NCBI RefSeq assembly: GCF_023284045.1
Contig: NZ_JAKIKQ010000022.1
Location: 1-64,000 of the forward strand
Origin: Shewanella kaireitica
Lineage (GTDB): Bacteria > Pseudomonadota > Gammaproteobacteria > Enterobacterales > Shewanellaceae
Direction of reading: 5' to 3'
DNA: 64,000 bases
Every line of letters begins with the position of its first letter. The stretch's first letter is position 1. Of the stretch, positions 26,574-36,181 are shown piece by piece. The position numbers were made by a program, and so were the translations under genes. The notes below the pieces were generated by a model. That model saw only the letters and a list, made by a program, of their open reading frames with translations. It was not told the DNA's origin and ran no database searches.

Positions 26574-29063
26574 TTGTCTAAGGCAAATAGTGTAAAAACC
26601 CTTTCTGGCGTACAGCGACTATTAGAAGGTAGTCTGATCATTTGTTGCATGATTGCAACTTACATACTTATCGCATTGAGTAGTTTTAATGCATCCGATC
26701 CAGGCTGGAGTCAATCAAATTTTGATGGAGACATACAAAATCTAACTGGTGCAGTAGGTGCTTGGCTAGCTGATGTGCTGTTTTACATATTTGGCTATAC
26801 CGCTTATATCATTCCAATCATTATTGCGCTTACCGGTTGGTTGTTGTTTAAACGAACCCATAAACTGCTAGAGATAGATTACTTTTCGGTCGGCCTTAGG
26901 CTTATAGGCTTTTTACTGATTGTGTTTAGCTTAGCTGCTCTAGGAAGCATGAATGCCAATGGGTTATATGAATTCTCGGCAGGTGGCGTTGCTGGTGATG
27001 TTATTGGCCAGGCGATGCTGCCTTACTTCAACCAGTTAGGCACAACCTTGCTTTTATTGTGTTTCGTTGGAGCTGGCTTTACCTTACTTACTGGCATCAG
27101 CTGGTTAACTGTTATCGACATGACTGGATTCGCTACCTTATGGTGCTTTAAGGCACTACGCGAACTCCCCGCTAGACTCACTCCTGAAAAAGAGGAGACT
27201 GAAGACACTCGAGGGTTCTTATCAGTCGTGGAGCGCTTTCGAGAAAAACGCAGTAGAGAGCAGGCAGAAGAAGGGCGTCAAGATGATGAAGAGTATGTTG
27301 AAGATAAAAACGAACAGGTCCAACCCCATAAGGAACCGCGTATTGAACCGCAGTTGACGCAATCTGAATTGCCGCAAGAACCTACAATACAGGCGCCTTG
27401 GGTAAGCGACAATATAGATGAACTCGAGGCAATTGATTTCGATTCAAAAGAATCAATTGGCGCTGTTAATGCCAGCAAGCGCATTAAAGATGATAAAGCA
27501 AAAATTGTTGACGGCATTGTTATTCTTCCTGGCCAAGAAGAGCAAGCACTGACAACTCCGATGGAACCGTTACCAAGTATCTCTTTACTCGATGTACCCA
27601 ATCGCCAAAGTAATCCAATAAGCCAAGAAGAGTTAGAACAGGTCGGCAAACTAGTTGAAGTCAAGCTTGCTGATTTTAATATTACCGCCAAAGTTGTTGG
27701 CGTATTTCCAGGACCGGTCATTACCCGCTTTGAGCTTGAGTTAGCACCGGGAGTCAAAGCATCAAAAATTACTAACCTGTCGAAAGACCTAGCGCGCTCA
27801 TTACTCGCTGAGAATGTTCGAGTCGTAGAAGTTATCCCTGGCAAAGCTTATGTCGGGTTGGAATTACCGAATAAATTCCGTGAAACGGTATTTATGCGCG
27901 ACGTTCTCGACTGTAAAGAGTTCAGAGATAACCCATCCCATTTGAGCATGGTGTTGGGCGCAGACATTGGTGGTAAACCTGTTATTGTCGATTTAGGGAA
28001 AATGCCGCACCTATTAGTTGCTGGTACAACAGGTTCTGGTAAATCAGTCGGTGTAAACGTAATGATCACCAGCCTGTTATATAAATCAGGCCCTGATGAT
28101 GTCCGCTTTATTATGATTGATCCTAAAATGTTAGAACTATCAGTTTATGAAGGGATCCCTCATTTATTATGTGAAGTCGTTACCGACATGAAAGAAGCAG
28201 CAAATTCACTGCGCTGGTGTGTAGGAGAGATGGAACGTCGATATAAATTGATGTCAGCGCTCGGTGTACGAAATCTTAAAGGCTACAATGCTAAAATAAA
28301 ACAAGCGAAAGAGTCTGGTGAACCGATTTATGATCCGCTTTGGAAGTCATCGGACAGTATGGAGCCTGAAGCGCCAGAGCTGGACAAGTTGCCTTCTATC
28401 GTCGTAGTCGTGGATGAATTTGCTGATATGATGATGATAGTCGGTAAAAAAGTTGAAGAACTTATCGCGCGTATCGCACAAAAAGCACGTGCTGCTGGTA
28501 TCCATTTAATACTTGCGACACAAAGACCATCAGTAGATGTCATTACAGGCTTGATTAAAGCAAACATTCCGACACGTATGGCGTTCCAAGTATCATCACG
28601 TATTGATTCTCGTACGATTCTCGACCAGCAGGGCGCGGAGACATTATTGGGTATGGGCGATATGCTTTATCTGCCTCCAGGTACCAGTGTTCCTAGCCGT
28701 GTCCATGGGGCATTTATTGATGATCATGAAGTCCATAAAGTCGTGGCAGATTGGCACGCACGTGGAAAGCCTCAATATATTGAAGATATTCTGCAAGGCT
28801 CTGCAGAAGGTGAGCAGGTCCTGCTCCCTGGTGAAGCGAGTGAATCAGATGAAGATACCGATGCGCTATATGATGAAGCCGTTGCGTTTGTCACTCAAAC
28901 ACGTCGAGGCTCAATCTCGAGCGTGCAACGCAAATTTAAAATTGGTTATAACCGCGCAGCAAGGATCATTGAACAGATGGAACTTCAAGGTGTGGTTAGT
29001 GCCCAAGGACATAACGGTAATAGAGAAGTATTAGCACCGCCACCGCCTAAAGTCTTTGATTAA
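26574..29063 (+). CDS. ftsK: DNA translocase FtsK
   Basis: Divisome protein and motor that segregates chromosome termini and activates XerCD at dif. The N-terminus has about four to five TM helices, followed by an acidic/Gln-rich linker (shorter than in E. coli). The motor has Walker A GTTGSGKSVGVN and Walker B VVVVDEFADMMM, and a C-terminal gamma winged helix ends the protein. The frame is open from a TTG at 26490, but that site has no ribosome-binding site. The TTG at 26574, behind TAGGT, places NSVKTLSGVQRLLEG near the N-terminus as in other Shewanella. Both starts remain possible. Confidence 0.95.
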   Translation: MSKANSVKTLSGVQRLLEGSLIICCMIATYILIALSSFNASDPGWSQSNFDGDIQNLTGAVGAWLADVLFYIFGYTAYIIPIIIALTGWLLFKRTHKLLEIDYFSVGLRLIGFLLIVFSLAALGSMNANGLYEFSAGGVAGDVIGQAMLPYFNQLGTTLLLLCFVGAGFTLLTGISWLTVIDMTGFATLWCFKALRELPARLTPEKEETEDTRGFLSVVERFREKRSREQAEEGRQDDEEYVEDKNEQVQPHKEPRIEPQLTQSELPQEPTIQAPWVSDNIDELEAIDFDSKESIGAVNASKRIKDDKAKIVDGIVILPGQEEQALTTPMEPLPSISLLDVPNRQSNPISQEELEQVGKLVEVKLADFNITAKVVGVFPGPVITRFELELAPGVKASKITNLSKDLARSLLAENVRVVEVIPGKAYVGLELPNKFRETVFMRDVLDCKEFRDNPSHLSMVLGADIGGKPVIVDLGKMPHLLVAGTTGSGKSVGVNVMITSLLYKSGPDDVRFIMIDPKMLELSVYEGIPHLLCEVVTDMKEAANSLRWCVGEMERRYKLMSALGVRNLKGYNAKIKQAKESGEPIYDPLWKSSDSMEPEAPELDKLPSIVVVVDEFADMMMIVGKKVEELIARIAQKARAAGIHLILATQRPSVDVITGLIKANIPTRMAFQVSSRIDSRTILDQQGAETLLGMGDMLYLPPGTSVPSRVHGAFIDDHEVHKVVADWHARGKPQYIEDILQGSAEGEQVLLPGEASESDEDTDALYDEAVAFVTQTRRGSISSVQRKFKIGYNRAARIIEQMELQGVVSAQGHNGNREVLAPPPPKVFD

Positions 29064-29148
29064 ATCTTGATATATAATGCTGTTGTTTGTAGAACAAATA
29101 GCAAAGTCAAAATCAGTGTTGGTTATTTGCCAACCCGGAGAGATAGAT

Positions 29149-29775
29149 ATGAATAAACTGATCGCTATAGCGATTGCAAGCTTACCTCTTTTAACCCACT
29201 TTTCGGCTCAAGCAGATGCGTCAGAGCAGTTAAAAGTTAAGCTTGCTGAAATAGATAACTTAAAGGCCAATTTTAGTCAGACTGTTACAGATATAAACGA
29301 CAAAGTCATTCAGACTGGCGAAGGTGTTTTTGCACTTGCTCAGCCAAACCAATTCTACTGGCACCTGACTGCTCCTGATGAATCTTTGATTGTTGCCGAT
29401 GGCACTGATGTATGGATCTATAATCCATTTAACGAAGAGGTGTCTGTAATGGATGTAAATCAAGCCATCAGTGCATCGCCTATCGCTTTACTTGTGCATG
29501 ATGATGCCAAAACCTGGGCACAGTATAAAGTGTCTAATACCGAAAAGTGCTTTGCAATCAGCCCAATAGATAAAGATGCTGGTGTATCTGAAGTTGAAGT
29601 TTGTTTTAATGAAACAACGTTAACGCAAATGGTCTTAAAAGATCAGCAGGGTAATACCAGTAACTTCTCGCTTTCTGAACAGACTACACTGGATAAAAGT
29701 GAGAAAAATTTGTTTAAATTTGTTGTTCCTGAAGACGTTGATATCGACGACCAACGTTTAAAGTCACCTAATTAA
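29149..29775 (+). CDS. lolA: Outer-membrane lipoprotein carrier LolA
   Basis: Periplasmic chaperone that takes lipoproteins from LolCDE to the outer membrane. From the ATG at 29149 (GGAGAG upstream) the product is 208 aa, with signal peptide MNKLIAIAIASLPLLTHFSAQA. Conserved LolA features include ANFSQTV, FYWHLTAPDESLIVADGTDVWIY and the C-terminal FKFVVPEDVDIDDQR. The open frame extends upstream to 29077, but that adds an implausible leader before the signal sequence. Confidence 0.95.
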   Translation: MNKLIAIAIASLPLLTHFSAQADASEQLKVKLAEIDNLKANFSQTVTDINDKVIQTGEGVFALAQPNQFYWHLTAPDESLIVADGTDVWIYNPFNEEVSVMDVNQAISASPIALLVHDDAKTWAQYKVSNTEKCFAISPIDKDAGVSEVEVCFNETTLTQMVLKDQQGNTSNFSLSEQTTLDKSEKNLFKFVVPEDVDIDDQRLKSPN

Positions 29776-29784
29776 GAGTATTTC

Positions 29785-31116
29785 GTGAGCAGTTTTAGTT
29801 TTGATTTCGCTCCAGATTTTCGTCCGCTTGCAGCAAGAATGCGCCCTGAGACATTGCCGCAATATATTGGGCAACAGCATTTATTGGGAGAAGGGCAGCC
29901 ATTAAGGCAAGCTTTAGAAGCCGGTAGAGCTCACTCTATGATGTTCTGGGGGCCGCCTGGTACTGGAAAAACTACTTTAGCAGAACTTGTCGCCAATTAC
30001 GCTAATGCCCACGTTGAGCGAATTTCAGCCGTGACCTCTGGCGTTAAAGAGATCCGCAGTGCAATTGAACACGCAAAAAGCGTGGCTCAGTCAAGAGGGC
30101 AGCGAACGTTACTTTTTGTCGATGAGGTGCATCGTTTTAATAAGAGTCAACAAGATGCTTTCTTGCCATTTATTGAAGATGGCACAGTGATCTTTATTGG
30201 CGCGACGACTGAAAACCCTTCATTTGAAATAAACAATGCTTTGTTATCTCGTGCGCGTGTTTATCTTATCAAACAGCTCACGATCGAGGAGATCTGTCAG
30301 ATAACTCAGCAAGCTTTATTGGATGAGGAAAGAGGGCTAGGTAAGCGTAAGCTGATTTTACCGCCTGATGTGGCCATAAAATTGGCGAAAGTTTGTGATG
30401 GTGATGCCCGCAAAGCACTTAACCTTATTGAGCTTATTAGTGACATGCTCAAAGATGGCGAAGTTTTTACTGAAGAGATGATCGTTCAGGTAGCAGGACA
30501 GCAACTTGCAGGTTTTGATAAAAATGGTGACCAGTATTATGATTTAATTTCTGCAGTCCACAAATCAATACGAGGATCAGATCCTGATGCAGCGCTATAT
30601 TGGTATTGTCGAATGCTTGAAGGTGGCTGCGACCCGCTTTATATCGGTAGGCGTTTATTAGCCATTGCATCTGAGGATATCGGCAATGCAGATCCAAATG
30701 CAATGACCGTAGCGGTTAATGCATGGGAGTGCTTTCACAGAGTTGGGCCGTCGGAAGGTGAGCGAGCGATAGCACAAGCAGTACTTTATTTAGCCAGCGC
30801 ACCCAAGAGCAATGCTGTTTACACTGCCTTTAAAGCAGCACGCCAATTAGCTAGAGAGACAGCGAATGAAAGCGTGCCTGAGCATTTACGCAATGCACCA
30901 ACTAAACTGATGCAGGATATTGGTTATGGTGAAGGCTATCGCTATGCCCATGATGAACCAAATGCATATGCAGATGGCGAAGTCTATTTGCCTAAATCGA
31001 TTGCTGGAAGTCAGTTTTACTTTCCAACTGAACGTGGATTTGAAAAACGTATAAAAGAGAAATTGGCAAATTTAGCCGAGCTTGATCTTAAAAGTAAGGT
31101 GAAAAGATATGAATAA
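29785..31116 (+). CDS. rarA: Replication-associated recombination protein RarA (MgsA)
   Basis: AAA+ ATPase related to clamp-loader and RuvB proteins, acting at stalled forks. It is 443 aa, with Walker A GPPGTGKT (56-63), Walker B LLFVDEVHRFNKSQQDAFLP, sensor ATTENPSFEIN and the C-terminal tetramerisation domain. The GTG start at 29785 is 9 nt after lolA. Its stop overlaps crcB by 8 nt. Confidence 0.95.
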   Translation: MSSFSFDFAPDFRPLAARMRPETLPQYIGQQHLLGEGQPLRQALEAGRAHSMMFWGPPGTGKTTLAELVANYANAHVERISAVTSGVKEIRSAIEHAKSVAQSRGQRTLLFVDEVHRFNKSQQDAFLPFIEDGTVIFIGATTENPSFEINNALLSRARVYLIKQLTIEEICQITQQALLDEERGLGKRKLILPPDVAIKLAKVCDGDARKALNLIELISDMLKDGEVFTEEMIVQVAGQQLAGFDKNGDQYYDLISAVHKSIRGSDPDAALYWYCRMLEGGCDPLYIGRRLLAIASEDIGNADPNAMTVAVNAWECFHRVGPSEGERAIAQAVLYLASAPKSNAVYTAFKAARQLARETANESVPEHLRNAPTKLMQDIGYGEGYRYAHDEPNAYADGEVYLPKSIAGSQFYFPTERGFEKRIKEKLANLAELDLKSKVKRYE

Positions 31117-31483
31117 TGTCCTTTTTGTTGCGCTAGGTGGCTCTATTGGTGCAGTTTTACGCTATCTTATCTCAATATTGATGCTTCAGGTATTTGGTAG
31201 TGGTTTCCCTTTTGGTACACTAATGGTCAATATTTTGGGTTCATTCTTAATGGGCGTGGTTTACGCTCTTGGACAAGTCAGTGAAGTGAGCCCGGAAATA
31301 AAAGCATTTATTGGTGTGGGTATGTTAGGTGCCCTTACTACGTTTTCAACTTTTTCCAATGAGTCACTGTTGTTGATGCAGGAAGGTTATTTGGTCAAAG
31401 CGATTTTGAATGTTGTTGTCAATGTCGGCGTGTGCATATTCGTCGTCTATTTAGGGCAGCAATTGGTATTTTCTCGTTATTAA
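31109..31483 (+). CDS. crcB: Fluoride ion channel CrcB/Fluc
   Basis: A 124-aa, four-helix membrane protein that exports fluoride as a dual-topology dimer. Family motifs are present: GGSIGAVLRYL near the N-terminus, FPFGTLMVNILGSFLMG, and GMLGALTTFSTFSNE containing the Phe-box threonines and phenylalanines. It overlaps rarA by 8 nt, so translational coupling is likely. I see no separate promoter or fluoride riboswitch upstream. Confidence 0.95.
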   Translation: MNNVLFVALGGSIGAVLRYLISILMLQVFGSGFPFGTLMVNILGSFLMGVVYALGQVSEVSPEIKAFIGVGMLGALTTFSTFSNESLLLMQEGYLVKAILNVVVNVGVCIFVVYLGQQLVFSRY

Positions 31484-31501
31484 CTATTAAGATAATAAGA
31501 C

Positions 31502-32788
31502 ATGTTAGATCCAAAATTTTTGCGTAATGAATTAGAAGTAACCGCTGAACGTCTAGCCACTCGTGGTTTTATTTTAGATGTCGATCGTTTAGGAAAGTTA
31601 GAAGAAAAGCGCAAGTCGCTGCAAGTTAGTACTGAAGAATTACAAGCTTCCCGCAATGCTATCTCTAAATCTATCGGCCAAGCAAAAGCTAAAGGTGAAG
31701 ATGTTGCACCGATAATGGCAAAGGTTGGCACGTTAGGTGCTGAACTCGATGCAAAAAAAGTTGAGTTAGCAGCACTTTTAGAAGAATTGAATGCCATTGC
31801 TATGAGTGTACCCAACTTACCAGATGAATCAGCACCCATCGGTGCTGATGAATCAGAGAACGTTGAAATACGTCGCTGGGGTACACCTAAAGAATTCAAT
31901 TTTGAAGTTAAAGACCACGTAGAACTTGGTGAAACACTCGGTGGTCTTGATTTTAAAAATGCAGTAAAACTTACCGGTTCTCGGTTTATCATAATGAAAG
32001 GTCAAATAGCACGCATGCACCGTGCTTTAGCACAGTTTATGCTAGACCTACATACGACAGAGCACGGTTACACTGAAGCTTATGTCCCTCTGCTAGTAAA
32101 CGAAGATAGTTTGTTAGGTACAGGGCAGCTTCCCAAGTTTGGTGAAGATCTATTCCATACCAAACCAGCGACAGAAGAGGGTCAAGGTTTAAGCTTGATC
32201 CCAACGGCTGAAGTGCCACTGACGAATATTGCTCGCGATTCAATTATTGATGAAGATGACTTGCCTGTCATGATGACAGCGCACACGCCGTGTTTCCGTA
32301 GTGAAGCAGGCTCTTATGGCCGTGATACCCGTGGCCTTATTCGTCAACACCAGTTTGATAAAGTTGAACTAGTACAGCTAGTTAAGCCTGAAGACTCTAT
32401 GCAAGCACTTGAAGAGTTAACAGGCCATGCAGAAACTGTTTTGCAGAAGCTAGGTTTACCATACCGCACGGTAGTACTGTGTACTGGCGATATGGGCTTT
32501 GGCGCGGCTAAAACGTTTGATATTGAAGTTTGGCTACCAGCCCAAGATACATTCAGAGAGATCTCTTCATGTAGTAACATGCAGGACTTCCAATCTCGTC
32601 GTATGCAAGCTCGATTTAAAGCTAAATCAGCTAAGAAGCCAAGCTTACTTCATACTTTGAATGGTTCTGGCTTAGCTGTAGGGCGTACTTTGGTCGCAGT
32701 GCTAGAAAACTATCAAAATGAAGACGGTTCTATCACTGTACCTGAAGTATTACGTGGATACATGGGCGGCTTAGAAACAATCGGCTAA
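31502..32788 (+). CDS. serS: Seryl-tRNA synthetase
   Basis: Class II aminoacyl-tRNA synthetase charging tRNA-Ser, 428 aa. The N-terminal coiled-coil arm (about 25-105) grips the long variable arm of the tRNA. Motif 2 is FRSEAGSYGRDTRGLIRQHQ and motif 3 is GSGLAVGRTLVAVLENYQ. It follows crcB by 18 nt, and a terminator lies at 32806. Confidence 0.97.
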   Translation: MLDPKFLRNELEVTAERLATRGFILDVDRLGKLEEKRKSLQVSTEELQASRNAISKSIGQAKAKGEDVAPIMAKVGTLGAELDAKKVELAALLEELNAIAMSVPNLPDESAPIGADESENVEIRRWGTPKEFNFEVKDHVELGETLGGLDFKNAVKLTGSRFIIMKGQIARMHRALAQFMLDLHTTEHGYTEAYVPLLVNEDSLLGTGQLPKFGEDLFHTKPATEEGQGLSLIPTAEVPLTNIARDSIIDEDDLPVMMTAHTPCFRSEAGSYGRDTRGLIRQHQFDKVELVQLVKPEDSMQALEELTGHAETVLQKLGLPYRTVVLCTGDMGFGAAKTFDIEVWLPAQDTFREISSCSNMQDFQSRRMQARFKAKSAKKPSLLHTLNGSGLAVGRTLVAVLENYQNEDGSITVPEVLRGYMGGLETIG

Positions 32789-32805
32789 GTCGATTGCCAT
32801 TGAAT

Positions 32806-32835
32806 AAGCCTCTACTTCTGTAGAGGCTTTTTTTA
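32806..32835 (+). terminator. Terminator after serS
   Basis: AAGCCTCTAC (32806-32815), loop TTCT and GTAGAGGCTT (32820-32829) are followed by a T run. Confidence 0.88.
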
Positions 32836-33046
32836 TCTGAAATTTGCTAGTCAAAGCCATTATCAAATGTTGGTTTTTTTGTTGGTTATATTGAATATTA
32901 TTTAAAAATTGCGCAGCAAGATTAAGTAATGTAAGTCAAATCTACAAACTTTGCTTTTAGTCAACAAAACTCACTTTCTACAGAGCGACTTCAGTGGTAT
33001 AACTACAGCCGAACCCCCTACAAAAACTCTATTTAGGAAAGCAGTC

Positions 33047-34240
33047 ATGATATTTTCCCAGGTTGAACTTGCCCCAGCCGATCCAATTCTAGGCCTTACT
33101 GATGCGTTTAAAGCCGATACTCGTGAGGATAAAGTCAATTTAGGCGTTGGGATCTATAAAGATGAATCTGGAAAAACCCCCATCCTAAAAGCTGTTAAAT
33201 TAGCTGAAGAAAAGTTGCTAGCGACAGAAATGAGCAAGAGCTATTTAGGCATGGAAGGTGTCGAAGCTTATAACCGCGCAGTGCAAACCTTACTGTTTGG
33301 CGCTGATCATACTGTCGTTAACAATGCTCGAGCGTTAACTGCACAGGCACCAGGAGGGACAGGTTCTCTTCGAGTAGCTGCAGAGTTTTTAGTTCGCCAA
33401 ACTAAGGCCGATACGATTTGGGTCAGTAATCCTACATGGGCTAATCACCATAATATTTTTAATACCGCAGGCTTGAAAACTCAGTCATACGGCTACTATA
33501 AAGCAGAAACTCATGGTCTAGACTTTGATGCAATGCTAACCGATCTACAAGGCGCTAAAGAGGGCGACCTGGTGTTATTGCATGGCTGCTGTCATAACCC
33601 AACTGGCATTGATTTAAATAAACAGCAATGGCAGCAAATAGGCGAGCTTTGCTTAAGCAAATCATTAGTACCGCTATTCGACTTTGCTTATCAAGGCTTT
33701 GGCGCTGGTGTAGAAGAAGATGCGGAAGGTCTTCGTATCGTCGCCAGCATTGTTCCAGAGTTAATCGTTGCTAATTCATTCTCTAAAAACTTTGGCCTAT
33801 ACAATGAACGTATAGGCGCAATTACAGTTGTAGCTGGAAATGATGCAGAAGCGGTTAATGCGTTTAGCCAGATAAAAAGCACCATTCGTGCATCATACTC
33901 AAACCCTCCTGCACATGGTGCCCTAATCGTTAGTACCATTTTAGAAGATGACTCTTTAAAGCAGATGTGGCAGCAAGAGTTAAAACAGATGAGAGAACGT
34001 ATCGCTGAGATGCGCGCGCTATTTGTTAAATCTCTTAAAGAGAGTGGCGTAAGTCAAGATTTTAGCTTTATTTCTACTCAAAATGGTATGTTTAGTTTTT
34101 CTGGATTAAACAAAGATCAAGTGTCTCGATTGAAAAATGAATTTGGTGTTTATATTGTCGGTTCTGGGCGCATTAGTGTGGCTGGAATGACTAAAACAAA
34201 CATGCCAATCATCTGTAAGGCAATTGCTGCTGTTATATAG
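33047..34240 (+). CDS. Aspartate/aromatic aminotransferase (AspC/TyrB family)
   Basis: PLP-dependent class I aminotransferase, 397 aa from the ATG at 33047 (AGGAAAG upstream). The N-terminus MIFSQVELAPADPILGL, the NPTWANHHNIF substrate loop and the PLP-lysine segment NSFSKNFGLYNERIG match the Ib AspC/TyrB subgroup. Aspartate versus aromatic preference cannot be settled by eye. The frame extends to 32951, but that region lacks family similarity. Confidence 0.92.
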   Translation: MIFSQVELAPADPILGLTDAFKADTREDKVNLGVGIYKDESGKTPILKAVKLAEEKLLATEMSKSYLGMEGVEAYNRAVQTLLFGADHTVVNNARALTAQAPGGTGSLRVAAEFLVRQTKADTIWVSNPTWANHHNIFNTAGLKTQSYGYYKAETHGLDFDAMLTDLQGAKEGDLVLLHGCCHNPTGIDLNKQQWQQIGELCLSKSLVPLFDFAYQGFGAGVEEDAEGLRIVASIVPELIVANSFSKNFGLYNERIGAITVVAGNDAEAVNAFSQIKSTIRASYSNPPAHGALIVSTILEDDSLKQMWQQELKQMRERIAEMRALFVKSLKESGVSQDFSFISTQNGMFSFSGLNKDQVSRLKNEFGVYIVGSGRISVAGMTKTNMPIICKAIAAVI

Positions 34241-34256
34241 ATATTAGCCAGTTAAT

Positions 34257-34285
34257 AAAAAAGGACCCTTAGGGTCCTTTTTTTA
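34257..34285. terminator. Bidirectional terminator between aminotransferase and yvcK
   Basis: AAAAGGACCC (34259-34268) and GGGTCCTTTT (34272-34281) form a perfect hairpin with A and T runs on opposite sides. Confidence 0.88.
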
Positions 34286-35197
34286 TGAGCTCTTTAGCTG
34301 AGAAAGTTTATCAGGCATCATTTGTGCTAATGCTGTAGCTAAGGCTCTTTTGTCATGCAAACCGCGGTGATGGCTACTTCTTAAGGGGAAGTAGCTGATA
34401 TAACCGTCTTGAGATGGCGTATCAGCGTGCCGTAATACTTTATCTACAATCTTAAGTCCCAGCACCTGATGACACCAATCTAATTTTTGCGCTAAACCAC
34501 AATTAGCTATCGGTGAAGGCTCTTCGGTTAAATTATCGATTAATATCACTTCAGCATTAGATTCAGCTAGTGCTTTGGCTATTTTAGGCAGTAGTAACGG
34601 TGGCATAATACTGGTTAAGAAGCTACCTGGCCCGAGTATAATAATGTCAGCTTCCCTTATTGCCTCACAAGCTTCACAGGTGGCTTGAACTAAAGGGTCA
34701 AGAGATAAGGCAATCGGGGTATCTTCCATTTTATCGACATTGATTTCACCAAAAACACTTCGCCCACATGCTTCCATAGCGACAAGGTGAGTAGGCTCTT
34801 CAGACATTGGTATTAATCGTGTTTCAATATTCAAAAACTGGCGTACTAAATTGATAGCTTCAAGAGGCCTAACGCAAAGCTCATCTAATGCTGTGAGCAT
34901 TAAATTGCCCAGATTGTGACCATTGAGCTCGCTTTCACCATTAAAGCGGTACTCGAACATCAATGAGCCAACTGATGGTTTTTTAGAAAGTTGAGTAAGG
35001 CAATTACGTAGATCGCCCCAAGCTATGCAGTCTTTTTCCGCGCGCAATCTTCCCGTCGAACCGCCATTGTCCGTAGTAGCGACAATCCCTGTTAATTTCG
35101 GACCAAGAAATGACAATGTTGATAATACGCGCCCTAAACCATGGCCGCCACCAATGGCAACAACATGTTGATACTGATTGAGTGCATTGTTCTTCAT
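34283..35197 (-). CDS. YvcK-family UDP-GlcNAc-binding protein (gluconeogenesis factor)
   Basis: A 304-aa CofD/YvcK-fold protein, starting VVAIGGGHGLGRVLSTLSFL and with TDNGGSTGRLR, DLRNCLTQLS, NGHNLGNLMLTAL and GPGSFLTSIMPPLL. The B. subtilis homologue binds UDP-sugars and links central carbon metabolism to envelope synthesis; E. coli YbhK is the gammaproteobacterial member. GGAAGGAG lies 7 nt before the ATG. It is monocistronic and convergent with the aminotransferase. Confidence 0.93.
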   Translation of the reverse strand: MKNNALNQYQHVVAIGGGHGLGRVLSTLSFLGPKLTGIVATTDNGGSTGRLRAEKDCIAWGDLRNCLTQLSKKPSVGSLMFEYRFNGESELNGHNLGNLMLTALDELCVRPLEAINLVRQFLNIETRLIPMSEEPTHLVAMEACGRSVFGEINVDKMEDTPIALSLDPLVQATCEACEAIREADIIILGPGSFLTSIMPPLLLPKIAKALAESNAEVILIDNLTEEPSPIANCGLAQKLDWCHQVLGLKIVDKVLRHADTPSQDGYISYFPLRSSHHRGLHDKRALATALAQMMPDKLSQLKSS

Positions 35198-35353
35198 AAG
35201 GGTCTCCTTCCTGAATACCCAGGTATTTTAATTCTTATTGGCATTATAACGACTTAAACAGAATTTTTCGCAATGAAATCTGATCCCAGCTGTCATATAA
35301 TACAAAATTAGATAATTAGACTTAACATATTTTGTATTTTTAGAGGATGTGCA

Positions 35354-36181
35354 GTGAAGACAGGTAAAGTGGGTTTGTTTACCATCGCTTTTGGCGTTGT
35401 TATAGGTGGTTTTTTACTTGTTAGGCTAACACTTATCCCCGAACAAGAGAGTGAGAACTCCCGACTAGGTAAAGCAATTAAGAACTCTGCTATCGAGAGT
35501 AAGGTGCCTAACTTTAGCGAGATTAAAGATATTAAAGCAAAAAAGAACGCTTTTTTTGATTTTCTTCGTCCATCAGTCAAGCACCAAAATGCAGTTATCA
35601 AAGCTGAACGCGAGTTTCTACTCGGTATAAAGTCACAGATAGAAAATGATACAAATCTGACTGATGCTGACGAATTCCGTTTACAACAAATTGCTGAAAA
35701 GTACCAATACACCTCAAGGCGCATTAATAGCAACACGATTGATAAATTACTGGTTCGAGTTGATGTCGTCCCTGAGCAAATGGTTTTAATTCAAGCTGCC
35801 AATGAAACCGGTTGGGGTAGTTCTCGTTTTGCTAGGGAGGGCCTTAACTTCTTCGGTCAGTGGTGCTTTAGAAAGGGGTGTGGATTAGTACCGCAATCAC
35901 GTACAACGGGTTTATCACATGAAGTCGCTGTGTTCAAAACAGTAGAAGACTCAGTTGCTTCTTATATGCGCAACTTAAACTCCAATGCTGCTTACTCCGT
36001 GTTTAGGTCTATTCGTGCTGATATGCGCGCAGATAACCAAGTGCCTACTGCAGAAAAACTAGTGTATGGCTTAGTTAATTATTCAGAAAGACAAGAAGCT
36101 TATATCGATGAGTTACTTGAAATGTTACGTCAAAATCAACCATATTTAGTGGACAAAAATGAAAAAACACCTGCTGCTTAG
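35354..36181 (+). CDS. Bax-like glucosaminidase-domain protein
   Basis: A 275-aa protein with an N-terminal signal anchor (about 6-27) and a C-terminal N-acetylglucosaminidase-type domain. The catalytic-region motif is QAANETGWGSSRFAREGLNF, with the Glu after AAN, followed by FGQWCFRKGCGLVP. It resembles E. coli Bax, a periplasmic or membrane-anchored cell-wall enzyme. The GTG start at 35354 follows AGAGGATGTGCA. Its 3' end overlaps the next gene by 23 nt. Confidence 0.88.
   Translation: MKTGKVGLFTIAFGVVIGGFLLVRLTLIPEQESENSRLGKAIKNSAIESKVPNFSEIKDIKAKKNAFFDFLRPSVKHQNAVIKAEREFLLGIKSQIENDTNLTDADEFRLQQIAEKYQYTSRRINSNTIDKLLVRVDVVPEQMVLIQAANETGWGSSRFAREGLNFFGQWCFRKGCGLVPQSRTTGLSHEVAVFKTVEDSVASYMRNLNSNAAYSVFRSIRADMRADNQVPTAEKLVYGLVNYSERQEAYIDELLEMLRQNQPYLVDKNEKTPAA

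Noticed and set aside
27278..27844. 188-codon frame on the minus strand inside ftsK
   Set aside because: It is antisense to the ftsK linker and motor, with Ser/Thr-rich composition caused by codon complement. There is no ribosome-binding site or recognisable motif.
31060..31109. Fluoride riboswitch before crcB
   Set aside because: crcB starts inside the end of rarA, leaving no room for the riboswitch, and no matching fold is visible.
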